NCBI RefSeq assembly: GCF_030253575.1
Contig: NC_080564.1
Location: forward strand, 3,578,501-3,642,500
Origin: Rhododendron vialii
Lineage: Eukaryota > Streptophyta > Magnoliopsida > Ericales > Ericaceae
DNA: 64,000 bases
Direction: 5' to 3'
The notes under the pieces were generated by a model that was not told where the DNA came from, did no database searches, and worked only from the letters and a program-made list of their open reading frames with translations. A program made the translations under genes and the position numbers. Shown here one piece after another: positions 33,776 through 44,900 of the stretch. Position 1 is the stretch's first letter; every line of letters begins with the position of its first letter.

Positions 33776-36250
33776 GCTTCCTGTTCTGTTAGTTAGATGG
33801 TAAAACCTCTGGGCAAAATAAATTTTCTGCTGTCAGAAGTAAGTTTAATTAGCTAAATAAAAGAGTATCGATTCTGTTTTCCCAATGTTAACTCTTATGC
33901 GTACCGTAAAAATTGTGCGACCTTAGTCACATAATCTTTCAAATGTCTTGCGCACATGCTTTCAATTCTCGCATCACCATCACGCTTTCAATCCTTTCTC
34001 TCATGAATTTCAGTAGATTGGGATGAATTTTAAATATGTTTTTACGCTCTCGCTCCTACACGCGTCAAAAAACAACCAAATATCATCATTGCCTACAAAA
34101 AAATAATAATAATAATCTTACTTTCTAACAAAAGAAATTGGTCAAAATTTCTCTGTTTGTCTAGTGTTCCATGAAATTAGATTGAGGTGGAGGAGAATTC
34201 TCTTATGTATTATGCATTTCTGCAATTATATATAGTCAATTTCGCTAAACTTCAAATATCGACGTTAAAATTACGGCAATGATTTTGGTATTTCATTTTT
34301 TTGATAATCAAGACTCTAATATTTTGTCTTGTAGTGTTCTTGTTATGTGCATTTTAAAAAAACACTAAAAAAAATATTAAAATGTGATTATTAAAAAATA
34401 AAGTTCCAAAATCAATTACTCCACTACGTAAAACTTTTAGGTCAATCCTGCCCTAGATTTTTAGGTCAGAGTCAAAAGTACATAGGCTTTTGCGGGTCGT
34501 GCGATAAGATTCTTGCTTTTGATTTGGAATTGGTTAAAGAAATAGTACTCCAAGGTTAACTCTTTAGGCAACATTTTTCGTGAAGAATAACATTATTTTA
34601 ACAGAAAAAGACAGACAAACCGACTTCAACAGTTCAACCTTAGTCTAAAGAACTTGCGCGCCAACTTAGGTGGGTCCTTGTAAATTTTGATTTTTTTTTG
34701 TTTTGTAGAAATGACATTTTTGTGCTGAAAAGTGGTTATTTCTCAAAATACTTTGGGTAAAAGTGTCAAAATTTAACTCTTCTGATTCCTCTCGTCGAAA
34801 TGAATCAATAATCCATAAAATTTTAACGCAAAATTAACGAATGTAAAAAAAACTCAAATAAGAACAAAACATTCAGATTTAAATTAAGTCTAAAAGAACA
34901 CTACGTTGGTAGGTCCCTTGGGGACATTAGATAAAATTGAAAATGTTCCAGCCACTGCACCAAGACAAGCCTCTCATTAGAGCACGCCTGGTGGGGGCCC
35001 ATAGAGCATCTGTTTAAAAAAAAATACTATATTAAGTAAGGTGTTCCATGTCAAACAAGTAGTATAAAATCATATTGGGTGAATTTAGAAAGTGATGGCG
35101 TACCTAAAGTTAATCAAGTTTCCAACTCCAAAATAATTCTGAAGTTTTTTTTTACTAATAATGCAGCACAGCCCCCTCCATCTGGAATCTTAGGTCGTTT
35201 AATCGCAATGTAAAAGACAGATAGATGGTGGAAGAAGTTTTTGGGTGAATCACGTGGCGGTACTCAGCGCTTATTCGAGCCGTCCAAATGTGTTTTGAAC
35301 GGTCCAGACCTGAACACTCTCTCTCCCTCTCAACTGACCACTTCCCTCCTCTTTTGTCTCTCTCTAAAATCTTGACTATCAAAAACACGTTTGAACGGCT
35401 AGAATGCACGTTTGGTACTATGTGGACCGTGGACTATATCACTATACCCTACTCCTATTTGCACCCAAAAACTTTTGAGGTGAAAACCGGTTATCACAGT
35501 CATTTTTGCGGAAAGAATAACCTAAAAAAGTTTATTTTGAATGAGAGTGCACTCTATCCAAGAAAATTATGATTTCAAAAATAAAGTTTAAACACGTTTA
35601 ATATTTATTTTTAGCCCACGAGCAAAAGCTAAAGTTGTGCCAAATATATTTAACATATCTCTCCGGTTTAAGATTCGAAATCTCACAAGTGTGCTATCAA
35701 TTCTTTTGGTTTAGTCCAAACGAGATTTTACTCCAACTTTAATTAGTCCCCTTATATTAGACGGTAGAATTAGTCCCTCCAAAATTAGACGAGGTGCTTT
35801 GGCCTAGTCAACTGAAACCAAATCACAACTCCCATGACGCCATAGTATGAAATTACTCATCTAGAAATGAGTCAATTTCTGTTATATCCCTTCAACTTTA
35901 CACAAAAGTCTACTTTGATCCTTCTAGTATTAATTTGGATAATTTTTAACCTTGCATTTTGAAAATTGTTCCAATGCCAACCCTTTTATGACTTCCGTTA
36001 ATATTTTGGATGGAAATTGGTCGTGTGCGTAGCACGTGACCAATTTTGAGGGGCATTTTTGGCCATTTCCCTCTCCCCCTCCATGTCTCTGACAGCCATT
36101 GGGCCACAATGACCATACTGGCCAGTTCATTCGGCCGAGGCCCTTTACTAATTGCCTTCTACTCGTTCAGCCCAGGCCCACTTACACACTTGCCTTCCAG
36201 CCCAGCCCAGTCCAGGTTTCCCGTGTTGTTTCGGAAAAAGTCGGAGCGGA

Positions 36251-36253
<3 letters not shown>
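33773..36253. other. Intergenic region; one MITE, no gene recognised
   Basis: AT-rich spacer with the CT-loop MITE at 35235-35474. The last 250 bases are the GC-richer promoter and leader region of the SWD2-like gene. No other exon-like sequence was found. Confidence 0.5.
35235..35474. mobile_element. MITE with CT-rich loop and AAGTTTTTGGGTG ends
   Basis: Left end AAGTTTTTGGGTG and right end CACCCAAAAACTT are perfect inverted repeats. Inner arms pair GCCGTCCAAATGTGTTTTGA with the return block AAAACACGTTTGAACGGC. The centre is a CTCTCTC / CTCAACTGACCACTTCCC pyrimidine stretch. It is the most complete of three elements with this plan (4852, 30221, 35235). Confidence 0.8.
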
Positions 36254-36293
<40 letters not shown>

Positions 36294-36318
36294 TCCTTAC
36301 ATGGCTCTGGCCGTTTGA
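36254..36318 (+). promoter_or_regulatory. 5' leader of the SWD2-like gene: (CT)n tract and short upstream ORF
   Basis: A 38-bp (CT)n run at 36254-36291 is followed by an upstream ATG at 36301 with a five-codon reading frame (MALAV, stop TGA at 36316-36318). It ends 45 bases before the main ATG. If the transcript starts upstream of 36301, this uORF would be met first by scanning ribosomes and could lower translation. The transcription start is not known. Confidence 0.45.
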
Positions 36319-36363
36319 GGAACTTGTGTGACACAGGTCTTTGCCAAATCTTTCGCTAAAACT

Positions 36364-39300
36364 ATGGCGGGTAATCACTCAAATTGACAAATACGTACCG
36401 AATCTATGTGGGTTTGTGTTTTTCGGCTGCCGTTGTTAATGTGTTTCCCTTTTTCTTTTTGGCAGGGGGACAGCCGGAGAGGGAAGACAAGGTGTCGTTG
36501 GAGCTCGCAGAAGAAATAATTCAGAGCATGGAAGTTGGCATGGCCTTTCGTGACTATGTAATACCCTTTCCTTTCCAACCCTCTTCTGATCATTCGTTTC
36601 TTTACTTGTTCTACTTCTACATGTACATGGGAAATTAGAATTCTTTACGGATTGGAAACTATGCTGGGTTTTTTTTTTTGTGTGTGAATTCTGTTGGCTA
36701 TTTAGTTGAATTTTAGCTAATGAGGCTATCCATAGAAGGTATAGATTAGTTCTTGCAAGATGCAGAAGATGGTCTCGAATTTGCTCACTTTAGTTTCATA
36801 GCTAACCCTTGTAGTCAGGGGCAGCTCAGATTTAACGTCGGTGACAAAATATACTCCAAAATCAAATTTATGTGAAAAATTAAATTTTTATGCATATAAT
36901 CCATTGTTTCAAGGTAACAACTACGAGCATATTAGAATTTTTAAGTTGCAGGGTTTATTTTATTTTGTGTTATTGTGTCATATTATCTACTTGTGTTCTC
37001 AAATTAAACTGACTGGAGTATCTTCTATTTCGTGCTGCTGGTTTTGAATCCAGAGGGTTAAAGTGAGCCTCTCAAACCTAAGTGCAGCCGCCCAGTAATA
37101 GGTGCTCGAGCTAAAACCCTAAAAAAGATAGAACCCATAGGGGTTTTCGTGATTAAGCATCAGTTTGGTTGTTTCTGGAGGAAAAAAATACTTAGTTCAC
37201 CTCTACCCGGGTCCCGATAGATTCAATTGGGGAGGGAGGGGGCTCTAGGTATGCCTAATGTCATTACCACTATCTAGTTGTTGTAGGTAGCACAAAGAGA
37301 AGAAAGCAACAAATAAATGTAAGAGAAAAGAGGAGTCATGAGGCATGACATGAGACTTTCTTGGATGATGTATAAGATATTCGAGGCTGATCTATAGCTT
37401 GTTGTGACCAGTCTTTATTGGTTGATGTATAAGATATTGAGGCTGAGCTTTTCCTTGTTGTGACCAGTCTTTATTGGTTGGTGTGTACAAGGTTTAGGCT
37501 GAGCTTTAGGTTGTTATTGTTAGAGCTTGTCCCACATTGGTCAAATATAACCTTCAAACATAGTATATGAGCCTGGGCGGCCTCTCCACTCATTGCCAAT
37601 TGGTTTTGAGTTGGATGCTTTAACATGGCATCAAAGCTAGGCTTTCAGAGGCATTTGGACAAGACTCTCTATCGCTGATAGTTAGTTCCCCTCTGTTTGT
37701 CATTGATGGTTGATCGTTGTCATATGTGTTGAATCGTTTGTTTACCTCACCACGTTTGAGTCAGGGGTCGCACGTGTGGGGGAGTGTTAGAGCTTGTCCC
37801 ACATTGGTCAAATATAACCTCCAAACCTAGTATGTAAGCCTGGGTAGCCTCTCCACTCATTGCCAATTGGTTTTGAGTTGGATGCTTTAACAGTTATGAT
37901 CAGTACATGGTGCTCTGTGCAAATTACTTGAAGCCTAGTAGCCCTTAGGTTACCAATTGATAAAATTTTCATTCAATCCGTTGGGTCGTCATTTGTGGTG
38001 ACTTTATCACTGCAAGACTCTTTGCAAAGGCTATTTTTTAACTTGTTTATGAATTTAGATCCTCATATGCTACGTAGCCGATATTGATTGTGCATAGTTG
38101 TGGTGTTCTGTCATTCGTTGACCATGTATCACTTGCTAATGATGCATTATATTGTACTTGAAGTATCTGGTTTGTGATTTCAGAACTATTTTTTAAGTGT
38201 TTCCTCATTCTTAACCTTTAAATGGACTTTTAGTAACAGTATGACTATTCGCAGAGTGGTAGAATCAGTTCAATGGATTTTCATCGGACATCAAGTTATC
38301 TGGTGACTGCTAGTGCTGATGAATCCATACGTCTATATGATGTTGCCAATGCCACGTATGCACATCCTTGTCATCAAAATTTCCATATTCCATAAACTAG
38401 ATAATGCAGAACAATTTAAAAGATCGCTTAATGTAGATAACCAAATTTAGGGTTTTTCGATCAAGCAAGGGGAACTGAATGGAATTCACAAACTGTCAGT
38501 TTTACAGAACTCTCTTCATAGTCGCAGAATTGCTGAGGAGCCTTACTTGTTGGTGCCAGGTGTTTAAAGACAATTAACAGCAAAAAGTATGGGGTTGATC
38601 TGGTTTGCTTTACTTCTCATCCCACAACAGTTATATACTCCTCAAAGAATGGTTGGGATGGTATGTGGACGAATTTAATATTTGCAGTTGTAAGCTTTAG
38701 TGGAATTATGAATTTCCTCATTTAAATTGTGCAGAGTCATTGCGACTTCTCTCATTAAATGACAACAAGTACTTGCGGTACTTCAAAGGTCACCACGACA
38801 GGTACAGTTACTCACACCAATCACGCTTGTTTTACCTTATGTTGTTCCAAATTACAAGAATTATAGAAGTGAAACTTTTGCTGTTGATTTTTGCAAGGGT
38901 TGTCTCCGTTAGCTTGTGCTGTCGAAAAGAATGCTTTATCTCTGGCTCTCTTGATCGAACGGTTTTGCTTTGGGATCAAAGGGCTGAGAAGTGTCAGGTT
39001 GAGGCCTTGGCAACTTGATGCTTGTTCTTGAGATAGAAGTCATTGGTTTCTTATCTATTCGCAATTTTGTATTTTAGGGCCTTTTACGTGTACAAGGTCG
39101 ACCTGCAACCACTTATGATGATCAAGGGCTTGTATTTGCTGTTGCTTTTGACGGATGCATAAGGATGTTTGATGCTCGCAGTTATGAAAAGGTTAGTACT
39201 TGATTAACAGAAACCTGAAAAGCAAGTTGGTAGCTGGCTAGCTGCAATAGACTCATGCCAAGTGCCAACAAACTCTAACACATGGAAATTTGCTTCTTGA

Positions 39301-40284
39301 AGGGTCCTTTTGAAATATTTTCTGTCGGGGGTGATATGTCCGATGCTAATGTTGTCAAATTCAGTAATGATGGGAGACTTATGCTTTTGACAACTAAAGA
39401 CGGGCATATTTATGTACTAGATTCATTCCGTGGCACACTTGTGAGTTGTGTTTCTCATCCAACTTAGTAGAAATGTTTTGGTTGATATTACTAGCATCAT
39501 AGGGTCGAATTCCTTTCTGATGCCTTTGTAATGAATGTGAATATAGTTAGCAACATTTAACGTCAAGCCGGTTTTAAGTGATGCCACTTTGGAGGCAAGT
39601 TTCAGCCCTGAAGGGATGTTTGTTATATCAGGTAATGCAAGTATTCCATCAGAAAATAGTTTTCCCGCCGAGTGATTGTTTTTCCCACAATCTTGCTTGG
39701 TGTATGGGCAGAAAATGGTATTCTTGTCCTCAAGACTAGATACTAATGCTCTCTTAATTTTGCCTGATTGGCAGGTTCAGGTGATGGTAATGTTTATGCC
39801 TGGAGCGTTCGAAGTGGAAAAGAAGTATGGTTAGCCAATTTTGTTCTCTAGTTTATTATACTTTCCCCTCCCTTTGATGTAGATTACAGTGAATTGTAGG
39901 AAGTTTTTTGTTACGCAATTAGAAAATAGAAAATGTGAATAGTTTAATACAGATCATTGATGACCTTTTTTCCAGAATTTCTCTCTCTCTCTCTGGACAA
40001 CTGCGGGAGATTATGTTAGCGAATGAGTCTCTCTCTCTTTTGAGCATACATGATCTGCTTTCCTTATGCATGGATCTGTGGTTTTCATAGTAATTTTGTT
40101 GGCCTAGTTGGATGGTCACAGTCATTGTTATCTTGTCCAGGTTGCTAGTTGGATGAGTACTGAAACCGAACCTCCTGTCATAAAATGGGCTCCAGGAAGC
40201 CCTATGTTCGTCACCGGTTCTTCTGAGTTGTCGTTTTGGATTCCAGACTTGTCTAAACTTGGAGCTAACGTCGCAAGAAAATAG
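36364..40284 (+). CDS. SWD2-like WD40 protein (WDR82 / S2Lb type), COMPASS-associated
   Basis: Eleven coding exons: 36364-36370, 36466-36557, 38255-38355, 38560-38660, 38735-38801, 38898-38997, 39078-39191, 39303-39440, 39547-39631, 39775-39824, 40141-40284, all in frame, 332 residues. The first exon has only seven coding bases. WD repeats are visible through YLVTASADESIRLYDV, KNGWDESLRLLSLNDNKY, FISGSLDRTVLLWDQR, GLVFAVAFDGCIRMFDAR, LLTTKDGHIYVLDSFRG and FVISGSGDGNVYAWSVR; the C-terminus FVTGSSELSFWIPDLSKLG is typical of the plant S2Lb clade. Family knowledge: SWD2/WDR82 proteins work with Set1/COMPASS in H3K4 trimethylation and with RNA polymerase II termination factors; in Arabidopsis S2Lb is the main form. 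Intron 2 (1.7 kb) holds a TRIM retroelement and a tandem repeat. Confidence 0.95.
37367..37517. repeat. Tandem repeat, about 57 bp x 2.7, in SWD2-like intron 2
   Basis: Units start GATGTATAAGATATT at 37367 and 37424 and, more diverged, at about 37480. Each includes AGGCTGA and, in the first two, TTGTTGTGACCAGTCTTTAT. The array directly precedes the TRIM element; the insertion cut its third unit. Confidence 0.8.
37518..37892 (+). mobile_element. TRIM: terminal-repeat retrotransposon in miniature, complete
   Basis: Two 108-bp LTRs, 37518-37625 and 37785-37892, start TGTTAGAGCTTGTCCC and end ATGCTTTAACA, with six mismatches. The 5-bp target-site duplication GTTAT is perfect at 37513-37517 and 37893-37897. 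A primer-binding site TGGCATCAAAGC directly follows the left LTR; it has two differences from the initiator-Met tRNA type TGGTATCAGAGC. A polypurine tract (GTGGGGGAG) ends right before the second LTR. The 159-bp interior is non-coding, so it depends on an autonomous partner. Its orientation is the same as the host gene. Confidence 0.95.
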
Positions 40285-41908
40285 AAACTCTTGTTAGGAA
40301 ACCGTTTTCTGTTTTTAATTCCAAGAGGGCTCAAGGTTTGTTGTTTTTCTTTATACCAACTATTCATGAAGTACGAACATGCAAGTCACATTTTCCTTCT
40401 GCTTCATGGTTTTCGTTTTGCAGATTACATTAATGGACAGATGGAAGCACCTCTATCTTCTACGTAAATGTTACGCTCTCGGTCGGAAAGAAGAGATGAA
40501 ATGCACATTACGCTCTCGGCCGGAAAAAAGATATGGAATGCAAATGTGCTCTGTTCCATGTGAAGGTGAAACTTTGTAGTTCAAGTTATCATGTAAAATT
40601 ATATCTTCGGATTTTTTTTATCTGATAGGTATTCTACGGACTAGTTTAGCATTTGTGAATACCTTTATAGCATAAGAGTGACATAATTAGTGGAGTGACT
40701 GAACTTCTGGTACATGTACGAATATGAAGCAATTATGCATGTTGTCTATTTTATTCCAGAAAGAACATTTTTTTTTCCTATTTTACTTAGTTGATCATAT
40801 ATGCGGTGAAAATAATCTACAGTAATAAATACTGCAAGAAAAAAAGGGACTTGAAACGGGTCGCAAATCAGGTCAAAGGTTTGAGTAGTGTCGGGCGAAG
40901 GACTTCAAAGGTTCTTCAAAACAACAGAAATAACAGCAGCAGAAAGACAAGTTCAGATGTTAAAAGCAGAAAATTCTGTAATGGCGCGCGCAAGTATATT
41001 TTTCAAGTATAGTTACCGATCTCTCTTGTATAAATGGGAAGACAATGTCTTTATCTGTGGAGGAAAGGCAAAAGAAAGGGACACGGAGCTTGAATTTGTA
41101 GAAGAAAATCCCACACATTTTATTTCTCCACAAATCACTCAACTCAAAATCCAAACGCGGCCTTGAAAGACCAACAAAAATTGATTAGACACTCGCAAAT
41201 CATAACCTGTGATAGTTTTTTATACTGTATGATAGTTTGATTGAGCAAATTAAGAAACAGTCTGTACACAACTCAACATTAACCTGATTCTAAAGTAGAA
41301 AAGTAGAATCCATTGCATCAGAATACACATTCAAAAACACTCCCATACTGAAACTCCACTATGCAATCTGGTACAATATTCAGAGTGAATAAGATAAAGC
41401 AATCCAACATGAAACATATCTATATTTAGCAGCAGCAAAACAAGCTCGAGTCAACTTTATAAGCTCCACAGCGAAATCTTTGAAATGGCATGGAGCAGAG
41501 AAGAAAACCGGGCGCTTGTCCATAATTATGCAGAGGCAAAATGCTCATACAATAAGCAATTTATTGCAGCACAAAAACTAGATGATCCATCTATGCATAA
41601 GATGGCTACAAGTTGGAGATTTAACCAACCCTCACCGCACAAATCTATCGTCAAAGCAGAATTTGAAATCACCCAGAGCTATCAGAGGCTGAAGTCCAAC
41701 TTCTTCCAATCTTTCACATGCAATTCAGATAAAAACCGCTTAATATCTCCAGAAGAATGAAACTCAAATAGCTGTTTGGTCAACCATATGCAGACAAATT
41801 TAATAGAAAAAATCACTAGCCTTTTCCACGTGTTGAAACACCATAAGAAACCCTCGAGTCGAAGACAGAAGCTGATATATCTACTAACACTCCCCTATAT
41901 ATATATCA
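40285..41908. other. Convergent 3' regions of the SWD2-like and ALKBH9-like genes
   Basis: The two genes point at each other across 1.6 kb, so much of this is 3' UTR. A 37-bp tandem repeat (ACGCTCTCGGYCGGAAA) occurs at about 40473-40546 in the SWD2-like 3' region. No additional gene was recognised. Confidence 0.55.
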
Positions 41909-44900
41909 TCAAGTGCCCAAATTCACCCTGACTCTCCGCCTATTAGAAGGACCCAGTGTAATCTGAAGTTGAGGTTCAGAGTAGTTGCCACCTCTCCCTA
42001 GCAGTCCCCTCGTTCTATCCATGTTATCCTCCCTTGTAAATGACTGCCTCCTCACAGGAAGGTTTGGTCTTGATGGAGTTGCCCTTTTTGATCTTTCAGT
42101 TTCATACGACAATGGCTTGATCCCTTGCAAATCAGGTTCTGGGATAAACACAACAGGCCTTTTTGATTCATCCATTTTTCTGAATGTAATAGATATCCTA
42201 GCAAAACATTGGACAGCAGGAATTAGAAACCATACCAAACTAGCAAATTTGACAGAGCGATGGGTAGCGGATATGCTCCAAAAAATAGAAAAGATCAGTA
42301 GGGGAATATATTCCTCGGTATATATTATGTCCCAGGCCTTATTTTTGCTTGAAGTAGCTTATCTTTGATTCAGATAAAGCTAAACCAACATCATCTATGT
42401 TTCCAATGTTGGTTGAAAGACGGAGATATCAAAACAGCATCTATGCAAACGATAAAAATAAGAACAGGGACTAAAAAAGTCATCCATAATGTTTTGAATT
42501 TCTTGAGGAGCCACTTTTTCCAACGAGAGGTGTTAGTTCCATTCATAATTAAAAATGGTACTGACAGCTGGAATTAGAAACCAAACTGTCAGATTAAGCA
42601 AGTATGACCGCAAATGATCTAATGAGACAAGTATCAGAAAATATTCTTGCACCTTTTCGTAGGAACTGCAGGTACACAATGTTTAGCCACATCAGCCCCA
42701 TTTCCATTCAAAACAAGGACAGACCTGTATGAACACGAATATAATGAGTACATATTTGAAAAAAAAAATTACTATCATAGAAATATATAATGAATGATAA
42801 TTTCCAATGACGAATATTCAATCACCAACAAAAACATGCAGCAGCTGAAAGTAGGAAGAAAATGCATGGAAGGTGACAGGCACGACATTCTTACCCAACA
42901 GGCAAGGGAATTGCAGTGGAACCACTGAATTCACCAGGTCCCAAAACCTTCAGGTTTGATCCAAATAATATGTTGCACTCGCTAAGAAATGAAACGGTAC
43001 AAAAAGGTCGAACGAAATCATGGTTGTCAATGTGAGGAGGTATGCAGTCCCCTTCGTCGTAAATGTTGACTATGCAACTGTCCGGCACGCAAGATGGAGG
43101 AAGAACATGCCATTTAACAAGCCTCTTTATCATCCTCTTAAAAAGATTAGGAATAGGATCTACCATTTCATTCTGAAGGATGCCAGGTGGATTTCCATTT
43201 TTGTCCTGCAAGCAAAACGTGGATACTTCAATCTCTGTTGTCTGCCAATAGTGGCTGTTCTCATTCTAGAGCTTTCACAAAAGTATCTTCCGCTAGAAGG
43301 TATAATAACCAAATCTAGGCGATACGTCGAAAGATACTAAAAGAGACGTTACCATTGCATAGTTGTAACAGCAACCAAATTGAATAGTCACACGCCCTTT
43401 GCCCTTCATCCACTTTCGAGGTGCAGTGTAAGTGCGCTCTGTAAAAACAATACAGATTAGTTAATGCTATGTTTATTCAGCACAGATTGCCAACCAAACC
43501 ATGGCTGTTGAGTGGTGTTCCCAGTAAACAGACATAGAAGAATACGCAATTCTTCTTAATTGAAAAATAGGTTATATGAGATCAATGTTGTAACAAAAAG
43601 AGCTACAATAGAATGAATGCAAGTAGCAGCAATATTACATCCTCAATTATCTAACTAAGCACAAATTAGATGACTAGTTGAGCCATAAACGTACAAAATT
43701 TGTATATATGGAAAATGCAGAGTGAAAGGAAAGCAAAATGAAAGGTAATAATAGTTCACAAGAATTGTCTTCAAAATTGGTGAAATTTAAGAACAGCAGT
43801 CACTAGTCATCCAAAAAGTTCTATGACCAAAAGCACTTGGGATGAGACATCAATTTTCAGTAAAGCTTTTTTTCGTAAGTAATATCCTTTCTCCCACCAA
43901 CATATCAACATTTCAATTGCACATATGATCTAATTTAGGATTCCTAATGGAGATCCTAACCTCACTCTAATACTTAATGCCTCACCTATCTTCCAACCCA
44001 CTCCCACCCTTCCACAACTTCCCCGAACAAGCTTTCAACTAAGTCACTCATAAATCTGGTAGTTTGCAAGAGATATTTTCTTCGAAAAATGCTAAGAATA
44101 TTGAGGAACAAATAAAAGCACTTTTAAAACGATTGTGAAACTCACTCTCACTACAAATGTTCACTTTGTGAAGCAGTCTTCCTAGTACCAAACACTTATT
44201 AAAGGCAACAATGGCCTAGAAAGCATGGGAGAAGTACAAGAAGCACCAAAACAAGGATGTCCTGCATGTCATTGTGAAAAAGAGAGGCACATAAAACCAG
44301 CATCACACAGATCATGATTAGGTAACCCATGAGGGCCAGAGTATATCGAACCTACAACCTGTATGGACAACTCAGATACATCGGTCATTGTAGCTGTTCC
44401 TGTTCTCATGATTCTCATGACCAAAGAACACTAATACCATAGCGAATTATCAATGAAGTTGGCCATCATGCTTCTGTGTGCATACCGATGCTATGGACTA
44501 TCAATGAAGGAAGCATGGTAATGTGCACATAAATTGATTAGGGTCTCTAGGCCTGCCCTCTCTGATGTCATTTGGCTTTGATCTGGGGCATGGTTCCACA
44601 ACAAAATAGGTATAAGGGGGCCATTGTTTCTGTGGATTTTGTGAACAACCACTTTGTGCATATTGCCAAAGGTTAGGTCTGTCTCCCCCGCCCATACCCC
44701 CAATGATTGGAGACTAAATGAGTTTTGTTGTTGTTGTTGTTGTGGTCATCATGCTTCTAGAAATTTGCATTACATGAATTAGGTGAACTAATCACATTCT
44801 TGGTTTTGTAAGTTGTAGTAATAACCACTATCATTCCGAAATATAGTATATGTGGTGTACCCTGTTCCTGTTCTTGTTCCTCGTACCGGAATGACCCGTG

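Noticed and set aside
41485..41760. A 91-codon open frame on the plus strand
   Set aside because: It lies in the 3' UTR zone of the minus-strand ALKBH9-like gene, has no recognisable motif and overlaps no splice structure; treated as chance.
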